Origin: Flavobacteriales bacterium
Lineage (GTDB): Bacteria > Bacteroidota > Bacteroidia > Flavobacteriales_F > PHOS-HE28
DNA length: 64,000 nt
Direction: 5' to 3'
Assembly: GCA_016712535.1 (NCBI GenBank)
Contig: JADJQW010000004.1
Location: 62,001 to 126,000 of the forward strand
Below, piece by piece: positions 1-10,800 of this stretch. The translations under genes were made by a program, and so were the position numbers. The stretch's first letter is position 1, and every line of letters begins with the position of its first letter. The notes under the pieces are model-generated. The model had not been told where the DNA came from. It worked only from the letters and a program-made list of their open reading frames with translations, and ran no database searches.

Positions 1-944
1 TCGCGCAGCCCGCCAATAGCAATTGCGCCACGGCATCGCAGCTCTGCGCGCAGCAGGCCGCAACGGGCAACAACACGGGAGCCAACGGCGCAGGGCCGGT
101 GTACTGCCAGCCGGGCGGCAACCAGGTGTGGTACACCTTCACCACCAACAGCGTGGGCGGCACGGCCACCGTATCGCTCAATGGCATCAACTGCCCGCTG
201 GTGGGCGGCATGGACAATGAGCTGAGCATGGCGGTGCTCTCCGGCAGCGCCAATTGCAATCCCGCGAACTTCGGCTTCGTGGGCCCGTGCGAGACGGACA
301 GCATGCCGTTCAGCATCACCACGCAGCCGCTCACGCCCAATACGCAGTACTGGGTGGTGGTGAGCGGTGCGCAGAATGGAGGCGCCATCACCCCCGCGCA
401 GTGCGATTTCGGCATCGATGTGAGCGGCCCCGGCGTGGATGTGATCGGCGTTGATTTCTCCGCCGGCCCGGATGCGGAGATCGCCCAGGGCGGCGCGGTG
501 CAGCTCGATGCTTTCGGCGGCACCACCTACGATTGGTCGCCCACCAGCGGCCTGAGCGGAAATGGCATCCCGGACCCCATCGCCAACCCGTCGAGCACCA
601 CCACCTACGCGGTGACCACCACCATCAATGGCTGCACCTACACGGATACGGTGGTGGTGGATGTGGTGCGACTGGTGAATCCGCCCAACACCTTCACGCC
701 CAACAGCGATGGCCGCAACGATGCCTGGGAGATCCCGGGCATCCAGGATTATCCCGGCGCGGTGGTGATGATCTACGACCGCTGGGGCCAGCGCGTGTTC
801 AACAGCAATGGCTACCGCGAGCCGTGGGATGGCACGCGCAATGGCCGGCCGCTGAGCGAGGGCACCTACTACTACTACATCGAGCTGAATCCGCTCGAGG
901 GCCGCTCCGATCCATACACGGGCTACGTCTCGATCATCCGATGA
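1..944 (+). CDS. T9SS type B-sorted secreted protein, 5'-truncated by window edge
   Basis: The reading frame is open from the first complete codon at position 3, so the start lies outside the window. The visible 313 residues contain a Cys-rich beta-sandwich-like region (CQPGGNQVWYTF), a short PKD-like segment (GPDAEIAQGGAVQLDAFGGT) and a typical gliding-motility-associated/CHU_C type B C-terminal domain (NTFTPNSDGRNDAWEIPG, then IYDRWGQRVF, then GTYYYYIEL). By family knowledge such domains direct export through T9SS and surface attachment. The stop codon overlaps the ATG of the downstream PorP/SprF gene by 4 nt (ATGA), implying translational coupling of a substrate with its secretion partner. 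The function beyond secretion is not recognisable. Confidence 0.85.
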   Translation, partial: AQPANSNCATASQLCAQQAATGNNTGANGAGPVYCQPGGNQVWYTFTTNSVGGTATVSLNGINCPLVGGMDNELSMAVLSGSANCNPANFGFVGPCETDSMPFSITTQPLTPNTQYWVVVSGAQNGGAITPAQCDFGIDVSGPGVDVIGVDFSAGPDAEIAQGGAVQLDAFGGTTYDWSPTSGLSGNGIPDPIANPSSTTTYAVTTTINGCTYTDTVVVDVVRLVNPPNTFTPNSDGRNDAWEIPGIQDYPGAVVMIYDRWGQRVFNSNGYREPWDGTRNGRPLSEGTYYYYIELNPLEGRSDPYTGYVSIIR

Positions 945-1876
945 AGGCCGCACCGCTGCTCATGGCCCTGCTGCTGCCCTTCCTGGGGCAGGGCCAGCAG
1001 CTCACGCAGTACACGCAGTACGTGTTCAACCACTTCAGCGTGAACCCGGCCGTGGCCGGCAGCAAGGACTGCCTCGACGTGCGCTTGGGCTACCGCCGCC
1101 AATGGGTGGGCCTCGATGGCGCCCCCAACACCGGCTGGGCCAGCATTCATGCCACCATCCAGAAGAAGGGGGCGGTGAAGAAGAACAAGCACGGGGTGGG
1201 CTTCTTCGCCGAGAGCGACAACGCGGGCAACTGGGGCTATACGCGCCTTTCGCTGGCCTACGCCTACCATATACAGATGTCGCGCGACTACCATATGAGC
1301 ATGGGTTTCTTCGGTGGAGCGCAGCAAGTGAAGTACGACGTGGGCGCCAGCACCTTGGTGGACTACAACGACCCCGCGCTCAATAGCCGAGCCAACACCC
1401 TGGTGGCGCCGGAGCTCACACCGGGCATCTTCCTCTACAACAAGAAGGCCTGGGGCGGCATCAGCATGCACCAGATCCTCGCCAACCGCATCAACGGCAT
1501 CGGCACGGACTCGCGGCTTGCGCGGCAATTCATGCTCAGCGGCGGTTACAAGTACCGCATCGGCCGCAAGGTCTCGCTCGCGCCCAGCCTGCTGCTGAAG
1601 AAGAGCAAGGCCGCACCGTGGGCCCTCGATATCAACGGCATGGTGGAGTGGAACCGCAAGTTCGGGCTTGGCGTGGGCTACCGTGCCGGCGATGCGGTCA
1701 CCTTCAACATGAAAGTGAGCTTCGCGAAGCTCTTCCAGTTGGGCTACAGCTACGATGTGACCACATCGCGCCTGCGCCTCGGAAGCTCCAACACGCACGA
1801 GATCATCCTGGCCATCACGCCATGCAGCCAGGAGAGCATCGGCCGCCGAGCCATCAACTGCCCCGCTTTCGACTAG
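941..1876 (+). CDS. PorP/SprF family type IX secretion membrane protein
   Basis: This 311-aa protein has a signal peptide (MKAAPLLMALLLPFLGQGQ) followed by the family hallmark YTQYVFNHFSVNPAVAGS and a Gln-Trp-Val-Gly segment (RRQWVGLDGAP). The rest is alternating beta-strand-like sequence expected for a small outer-membrane barrel. SprF in Flavobacterium is required for secretion of its linked adhesin SprB, and PorP is the Porphyromonas relative. The start at 941 overlaps the preceding stop and gives the signal peptide; in-frame codons further upstream lie inside the adhesin gene. The tail is unusual: after the barrel it ends in a Cys-containing extension (CSQESIGRRAINCPAFD). It is the first of three such genes in this block. 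Confidence 0.9.
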   Translation: MKAAPLLMALLLPFLGQGQQLTQYTQYVFNHFSVNPAVAGSKDCLDVRLGYRRQWVGLDGAPNTGWASIHATIQKKGAVKKNKHGVGFFAESDNAGNWGYTRLSLAYAYHIQMSRDYHMSMGFFGGAQQVKYDVGASTLVDYNDPALNSRANTLVAPELTPGIFLYNKKAWGGISMHQILANRINGIGTDSRLARQFMLSGGYKYRIGRKVSLAPSLLLKKSKAAPWALDINGMVEWNRKFGLGVGYRAGDAVTFNMKVSFAKLFQLGYSYDVTTSRLRLGSSNTHEIILAITPCSQESIGRRAINCPAFD

Positions 1877-1889
1877 AACCTGATCCGCG

Positions 1890-4800
1890 ATGCGCACCCA
1901 CTACCGCCACCTCCTCATCGCCGCGCTGCTCCTGCTTACCGCCGGCACGGCGCTGAGCCAGCGCCGCACCCTCTTTTGGGTGGGCGGCAGCGGCGCCTGG
2001 AGCGATGCCGCGCACTGGAGCCTGACCGAGCACGGACCGGGCGGCGCCGGGATTCCCGGGACAATTGATGATGCGGTGCTGCGGATGAAAGGCGAAGATG
2101 TGGTGAGGCTCGAAGGGAATGCGCGCTGCAACAACCTGCGCGTGGATGCGCGTGAAGGCTTCGCGCGCTTCACCGGTGCTCCCGGCAATGAGCTGCGCGT
2201 GCATGGCGACTTCGTGCTGAGCGGAAGCGTGCATTGGGCCTTCGATGGCACGGTGCGCTTGAGCGGTGATGGGGAAGGGAAGGTGATCGATGCGCGCGCG
2301 ATCCCCCTGCGCGGCCAACTGCGCTTCGATGGCGGCGGTTCGTGGAGCATCGTGAGCGACCTGCACCTGACGGATGGCGATATCACCTGGAGGGCGGGAA
2401 CCGTGCATGCAGCGGGCGCACTCGTGCGCGCGCGAACCCTTTGCAGCGAAGGGCGTGGCGCCAAACGCTTGATGGCCGGCCGCAGCGTGATCCAGCTGGC
2501 GCAAGCGCCGGAGCCCGGCGTGATCGATCGCGTGGTGGAGCAGCAACAGGCGGTGATCACGGTGGGCAATGCGCCCATCAGCGCTGACCTCGCCATTCCG
2601 CCAGCGGGCAATGACCGCGATGTGGTGGTGTGCGCCACCGGTGGCGGGCAAACGCCCTTCGTGGCAACGACCTCCGCCACGACCAGCTACAATGGCTTCA
2701 ACATCAGTTGCCGGGGCGAATGCGACGCGACCATCACCGTGAACGTGACCGGTGGCGTTGGCCCCTTCACCTATTCATGGCTCTTCGGCGGCCCGAACAC
2801 GCAGACCTGGATCGGCGCTTGCGGCGGACCGCAGATCGTGGTGGTCACCGATGAAGGGCAGGGCGTGAGCTGCGGCGTGCCCATCAATGTCACCGAGCCG
2901 AACCCCTTGGGCGTGATCTTCTTCGGCGCAGGCTCACCGCCTGCCTGCGCTGACGTTTGCAACGGATCGCGCACCGCGCTGGCCATCGGCGGAGTAGCGC
3001 CGCACAGCTACAACTGGAACAACGGCGCGGGCACGGGCTCCTCGTTCAACCAGCTCTGCGCGGGCGTCAATACGCTGGTGATCACCGATGCCAACCTCTG
3101 CACCTTCGATACCACCTTCACCTTCGACCTGCAGCCGATCACGCCCAACCTGACGTTCACGGATGTGACATGCAACGGTGTGTGCGATGGCACGGCGAGC
3201 GTGAATCCTACCGGAGGCACGCCGGCGATCAGCGTCACCTGGGCGCCGCCGCCGGGTGCGGGTCAAGGCACCAACAACGCCACCGGGCTTTGCGCGGGTC
3301 CTTACAGCGTGCTCCTGGTCGACGCGAACGGCTGCGATACCACGATCAACTTCATCATCAATGAGCCGCCGCCGATCGTGCCGAACCCGGCGCAGACCGA
3401 TGCGAGCTGCTTCGGCATATGCGATGGAACCGCCACAGTGAATCCCAGTGGCGGCATAGGGCCTTACTCCTACAGCTGGGTGCCGCCGCCCGGCGGGGGC
3501 CAAAGCACCAATGCCGCAACCGGTTTGTGCGAAGGCAGTTACACGGTGACCATCACCGATCAGGCGACGAATTGCATCACGACCCAGGATTTCACCATCG
3601 CAGCGCCGCCTGCCATCGACGTGCAGGGAACCTTGACGCCAGCAAGCTGCTCCGATGCCTGCGATGGCGAGATCAGCCTCATCATCTCCGGCGTGCTGCC
3701 GCCCTTCACCATCACCTGGTCGCCGAACGTCTCGGGCCAAGGAACACCGAATGCGACAGCGCTCTGCCCCGGTGACTACAGCGTGACGGTAGCCACGCCG
3801 AACGGCTGCGACACCACGCTCACCTTCAATGTGCCTTCGCCGCCGCCGCTGAATGCGCAGCTCACGCCGGTCGATGCCAGCTGCGCAGGTGTCTGCGATG
3901 GCGAGGCTTCGGTGACCGTCTCCGGCGGAACGGCGGGCTACACCTACTTGTGGGCGCCGAACGTGACCGGCCAGGGCACTCCGAACGTTACCGGGCTCTG
4001 CGCGGGCAGCTACACCTTGCTCGTATCCGATGCGAATGGCTGCGATACGCTGATCGCCTTCACCATCAACGAGCCGCCGCCGATCGTGGTGGTGCCCACG
4101 CAGACCGATGTGACCTGCGGCAGCTCATGCGATGGCACCGCTAGCGTGGCGGTGAGCGGAGGCGCGCCGGGGTATACCTATCTGTGGACGCCGAACGTGA
4201 CCGGCCAGGGCACCCCGAACGCCACGGATCTCTGTGCAGGTCCGTACTCTGTGCTGATCACCGATGCGAACGGATGCACCATCACGCAGGCCTTCACCAT
4301 ACTGGATGCCGTGCCATTGGAAGTCTCGCTCCAAGTGCTGCCTGCGAGCTGTCCGGACGCGTGCGATGGATCGGCGGGCGTAATCGTGACGGGTGGAGTT
4401 GGACCGTACACCTACGACTGGCAGCCGCCGCCCACCGGCCAGGGCACGCCGAACGTGACGGGCCTTTGCGCGCAGGCCTACACCTTGCTCATCACCGATG
4501 CCGTCGGTTGTGATACGCTCATCGCCTTCACGGTTCCCGCTCCTCCGCCGATCTCGGTGACGAGCACTGTAACCGATCCGAGCTGCTCCGGCGATTGCAA
4601 TGGCAGCATCAGCGTGCAGGCCAGCGGCGGTAATGGCGCATTCACCTATGCATGGGCGCCGAACGTGACCGGCCAAGGCACGCCGGATGCGACGGCCTTG
4701 TGCGCCGGTGATTATCAAGTCACCATCACCAGCGGCGGTTGCGACACCACGCTCACCTTCACCCTTACCGACCCGCCGCAGATCGATGCCGTGCTTTCCA

Positions 4801-7800
4801 CTACGGATGCAAGCTGCGCCGGGGAATGCGATGGCACAGCATCCGTGACCGTGAGCGGTGGCAATACGCCCTACAGCTTCGTGTGGGCTCCGAATGTGAT
4901 CGGCCAGGGCACCCCAGACGCCATCGACCTCTGTCCAGGCAACTACACCGTGCTGGTCTCGGATGCGCTCGGGTGCGACACGCTCATCGCCTTCACCATC
5001 ATTGAGCCGCCGCCGTTGGCAGTTGATCTTGTGACCACCCCTGCGAGCTGCGGCGGCGCATGCGATGGCACGGCCACCGCGAGCGTCAGCGGTGGAGCAG
5101 GGCCGTACCAATACGATTGGCAGGCGCCTCCCGGCGCAGGCCAAGGCACGCCCAACGCCACGGATTACTGCCCCGGCGCCTACACGCTCACCGTGACCGA
5201 TGCGAATGGCTGCACGTTGGTCACGCCCTTCGCGATCAGCACGCCATCGGGCATCGATGCGCAGTTCAGCACCACGCCCACCAGTTGCGGCAATGACTGC
5301 GATGGCACTGCAACCGTGAACGCAACAGGCGGGATTGAGCCCTACACCTGGCTTTGGGACCCTGTGCCCGGCGGCGGGCAGGGCACACCGAACGTGACTG
5401 GGCTTTGCCAAGGCATCTACACGCTTCAGATCACGGATGCCGCGCAGTGCGACACGGTGCTCTTCATCAACATCACCGGCCCAACGCCGATCGAGCCCAA
5501 CGCCTCGCAGACCGATGAAGACTGCAACGGGCCTTGCAACGGCACCGCCACGGTGAACCCCATAGGCGGTTCGGGGACCTACACCTTCGTTTGGAGCCCG
5601 CCCCCGCCTGCAGGTCAGAGCACCAATAGTGTGTCGCAGCTCTGCCCCGGCATCTGGAGCGTGACCATCGACGATGGCATTGGATGCGACACCACGGTTG
5701 TCTTCGACATCCTGCCCAAGGTGCCGATCGACAACAACGTGGCATGGTCAGATGCGACATGCCCGAACGCCTGCGATGGGACCGCGCAGGTTTTCCCCAC
5801 TGGTGGAATCCCGCCTTACTCCTATGTCTGGTCGCCGAACCCGCCCGTTGGACAAGGCACTGAAGCGGTATCAGGCCTGTGCCTAGGCCTATGGAGCGTC
5901 ACCGTGATCGACGCCGTGGGCTGCGAGGCCTCAACACCCTTCTTCGTAGGTGCGCCACCGCCGTTCAGTGCTGGCCTGGTGGTGCTGCCGGAGAGCTGCG
6001 CTGGGGCTTGCACGGGATCCGCCACGGTAACACCAACGGGTGGCTCAGGTTCGATCAGCATCTCTTGGTCACCGCCGCCAGGCGGCGGACAAGGCACAAC
6101 CACGGCCACGGGCCTCTGCGCGGGCATCACGTATTCGGTAACGCTCATCGATTCCATCGGGTGCGACAGCACTTTCACCTTCACGGTGGATCCCTTCGCA
6201 CCGATTGAACCGAACAGCAGCAGCACGCCGGTGAGTTGCGCTGGCGCGTGCGATGGCACTGCTACAGTGGGACCGACCGGCGGCACCGCGCCTTACACCT
6301 ACATGTGGATGCCGGGCATGCAGGACACGCCGCAGGTCACCGACCTCTGCGAAGGCGTGTACACGGTGACGATCACCGATGCGAACAACTGCAGCACCGA
6401 TGCGCAAGTGATCATCACCGGTCCACCAGCGATCGATGCAAACGCCACGGTGACGCCGATCTCCTGCAACGGGCAATGCGATGCTTCCATCGTGCTGAAC
6501 ACTGCGGGCGGAACCGGCAATTACACGTACACCTGGGCGCCCATCCCTCCGAACGGGCAAGGACAATCGAGTGCGACGAACCTCTGCTCTGGAACTTGGG
6601 ACGTGGTGATCACTGACGACAGTGGCTGCAGCGTGCCATTCTCCTTCGACCTGACGGAGCCAGACGCGCTCACCTTGAGCGTGGCGTCGACAACGAGCGA
6701 GTGCCAGGTCTGCATCGGCACCGCCACGGCAACGGTTGGGGGCGGCACTGACCCGCTCTCTGTTGAATGGTACAGCGCTGGCGGCAGCCTGGTTGGCGCC
6801 GGAACGAGCATCACCGATTTGTGCGCCGGTGTGTACACGGTGGTGGTCACCGACGCGAACGGATGCACGCTTCAGCAAGCGGTCCCGATCACCGACTCGG
6901 CGGGTGAGGACATCACAGCGAACGACGGCAGCACGAGCTGTCCGAACACCTGCGATGGCGGCGTGAGCGTGGACTTCGTATGCGCTGATGCACCCTGCGC
7001 GATCGCCTGGTTCGACGCACAAGGCAATGATCTCAACCAGAATGGCAATTCACTCTCGAACCTCTGCCCCGGCGATTACCTCGTGCAAGTCACGAATGCG
7101 TCGGGCTGCGTGAGCGTCGATACGGCAACCGTGGTAGCGCCTGCGCCCACTGAGCTGCTTATCAGCAGCACGCCGGTGAGCTGCGCGGGCGATTGCGATG
7201 GCACGGCGACTGTAGGGGTGAACGGCGGCACGCCCCCCTTCACATGGACCTGGTCCCCCGAACCGGGAGGTGGCCAGGGCACTCCGTTGGCCACGGGCCT
7301 TTGCGCTGGCGTGTATACCGTGCTCATCATCGACGACGGCGGCTGCGACACCACTGCGCAGGTGCTGATCACCGAGCCGTTGCCGATTGCCATTGATGCG
7401 GTTGTAACCGGCATCACGTGCGCTGGTGATTGCAATGGCAGCATCGCGCTCACGATCACCGGTGGAACGCAAGCCTACACCGTGGTGTGGAATCCTGTTC
7501 CTCCCAACGGACAGGGCGTGCTCACGGCCACGGATCTCTGCGCGGGGCAATACACGGCGACGGTGACGGACGCCAATGGCTGCACTTCCATTGCGAGCTA
7601 CGACGTGATCGAGCCGCAGCCTTTGCTGGTCAGCGTGAGCACCACGCCCAGCACTTGTCCGGATTGCGATGGACAGGCCACAGCAACCATCACTGGCGGC
7701 ACCGCGCCGTATGCCGTGAACTGGTTCCTCGGTGGCGCGCTTGTCGGCACCGGTGAGAGCATCAGCAATCTCTGCGGTGGACTTTACACGGTGGAGGTGA

Positions 7801-10800
7801 CGGATGACAATGGCTGCGCGGTCTCGCAGGTCGTGCAGGTGAGCGACAGTAACGCCGAGGCGCTCACGCCAGTGAACGGCCAGACCACATGCGGCAACAG
7901 CTGTGACGGTTCGGTGAGCGTGAGCTTCGTGTGCACCACACCACCGTGCAACCTGGTCTGGTTCGATGCGGGCGGCAATGTGATCGCGGTGAATGAAGGC
8001 ATGGTGGACAGCCTTTGCGTGGGCGTCTACACAGCGCAAGTGACCAACGGAAGCGGCTGCGTGAGCTTCACCGACGCCGAGGTGGTGCCCTCACAGACGA
8101 TTGTCCCGAACCTGAGCAGCACGCCGGTGAGCTGCGCTGGCGCCTGCGATGGAACGGCAACAGTTGGCCCAACAGGCGGCATCGAGCCCTACACCTTCAT
8201 CTGGTCGCCGGGCGGTCAATCGACGCCGCAGGTCACCGGCTTATGCGCTGGCGTGTACGAAGTGCTCATCGCCGATTCCACGGGTTGCGATACCACGGTT
8301 CAGGTGCTCATCACCGAGCCGCAGCCGCTCGATGCGACCGCCACGGTTGAGGATGCGCTCTGCACTGGTGATTGCAATGGATCGATCAGCGTGATCGTCA
8401 CCGGCGGCACTCAGCCATACATCTATGCCTGGTCGCCCAACGCGAACGGGCAAGGCACGCCAACGATCACCGATCTGTGCCCAGGCACTTACACGCTCAC
8501 GGTCACGGATGCGAATGGGTGCAGCCTCACGCTGGACTACACGGTGAATGAGCCACAGCCCCTTCAAGCCACTGTGAGCACGACACTCAGCGAATGCGGG
8601 CTGTGCAACGGAACCGCCTCAGTGGCCATCACCGGTGGAACCCCGCTCTACTTCATCACCTGGATGAGCGGCGCCTCGATCATCGGGACAGGAGACACGA
8701 TCACCGATTTGTGCGCGGGGTTCTATGACGCCATCATCACGGATGCCAACGGATGCAGCATCACGGAGCTCGTTGCGATCAGCGATGCCGATGGCGAGCA
8801 GCTCACCATGACCGATGGCATCACCAGCTGCCCCGGTGATTGCGACGGCGTGGTGAGCGTGGATTACGCCTGCTCGCAGCCCCCATGCACCACCGCGTGG
8901 TTCGATGCGGATGGAAACGACCTGAATGAGCCGGGGAACACGCTCAGCAACCTGTGCGCGGGCCTCTACCTCGTGCAGGTCACCAACGGCATCGGCTGCA
9001 TCACCATCGACACGGCCTTCGTCACGGAGCCGGATCCGATCGTTGCCAACCTGAGTACCACGCCAGCCATCTGCGCAGGCTTCTGTGATGGCACCGCAAC
9101 CGTTGGCCCCAGCGGCGGACAAGGACCGTACGAGATACTCTGGCAACCGAGCGGTGAGATCACGCCGACCATCACGGGTCTCTGCGCCGGACAGATCAGC
9201 GTCACCATCACCGATGCCGCAGGTTGCTCCATCACGCAGGATGTGCTGATCCTGGAGCCGCAGCCACTCAGCCTCACGGACACGATCACGCCCATCACCT
9301 GCAACGGCGCCTGCGATGGCAGCATTACCGTGGTGGCCACGGGCGGCATACAACCATACGCGTATCTCTGGTCACCGACGCCTCCAGGCGATCCAACGCA
9401 GCCGGGCATCACTGGCCTCTGCGCGGGCGATTGGACCGTGACCGTGACCGACGCCAACGGCTGCACGCTGTCGGAGACCTTCACGTTAGTTGATCCGCCG
9501 GTGCTCGATGCGCAGGTGATCACCACGGACAACCTGTGCTTCGGCGATTGCGAGGGAACAGCCGGCGCGACGATCAATGGAGGCGTGGCGCCTTATGCGA
9601 TCGCGTGGGCAGATGCGAGCGGCAACATCATCGCTTCGGATACGCTCGACGTGAGCAGCCTCTGCGCAGGTGACTACACGCTGACTGTCGCCGATGCGAA
9701 CGGCTGCGTGCTCAGCGTGCCCTTCACCATCACGCAAGGCGATGCGATCGAGGCCAACTTGCTGTGGACGAACGAGACCTGCTTCGGCCCCTGCGACGGC
9801 ACGGCATCGATCACGCCCAGTGGCGGGGCTGAGCCATACGCCATCGATTGGCGCGATCCCGATGGCAACCTCATCGCGCAGGATGTGACCGATGTGAGCG
9901 GGCTCTGCGCCGGAACGAATACCGTGACCATCACGGATGCGCTTGGCTGCGACACCACCTACGCTTTCACCGTGCTGCCCTATACCACGATCACTGACAA
10001 TGCCACGGTGACCAATGTGCAATGCAACGGCGATTGCGACGGCAGCATCGTGCTGAACGCGAACGGCGGCATCGGAGCTTACACCTACACCTGGGACCCG
10101 GTTCCGCCGAACGGCCAGGGCTCGGCATCGGCCACCGCGCTCTGCCCCGGCACCTACACCGTGACGATCACGGACGGCGCAGGCTGCAGCCAGGCGTTCA
10201 GTTACGCCATCACCGAACCGCCGGTACTCAATGTCGCCGTGGATCAGGTGGTGGATGCGAGCTGCGCCACCGCGAGTGATGGCGCAATCACCGTGACTGC
10301 CAGCGGAGGAACGCCGGGCTACACGTTCAGCTGGAGCGGTCCAGGCGGGTTCAATTCCAGCGATGAGGACATCAGCAATCTGGCTCCGGGCAGCTACACG
10401 CTCACCTTGACGGATGACAATGGCTGCGCATTCACCATCACGGTGGACGTCGGTGCGCTCGCAACAGTGATTGCTGATGCCGGTCCGGACCAAACGGAAT
10501 GCTCGGGCGTGGGCGTAACGCTCGATGGAACGAACAGCACCGGTGCAGTGACCTACGCCTGGTTCGATGACCAAGGCGAACTGATCAGCGGATCGCCGGT
10601 GCTAGACCTCGGCGGCCTCGCGCCGGGCACATACACCTTCACGCTCACCGTGAGCGATGGTCCTTGCTCAGACAGCGATCAGGTCACGGTCACCATCCTC
10701 GACCTGCCCATTGCAGATGCGGGTCCTGACCAAGTGATCTTCCTCAGCGAAACCGCTCAGCTGGGCGGCGCGCCCACAGGCCCTGCTGGATCGACCTTCA

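Noticed and set aside
923..1897. 324-codon antisense frame over the first PorP/SprF gene
   Set aside because: The composition is Ala/Val/His-rich without motifs, and the plus-strand PorP/SprF is unmistakable.
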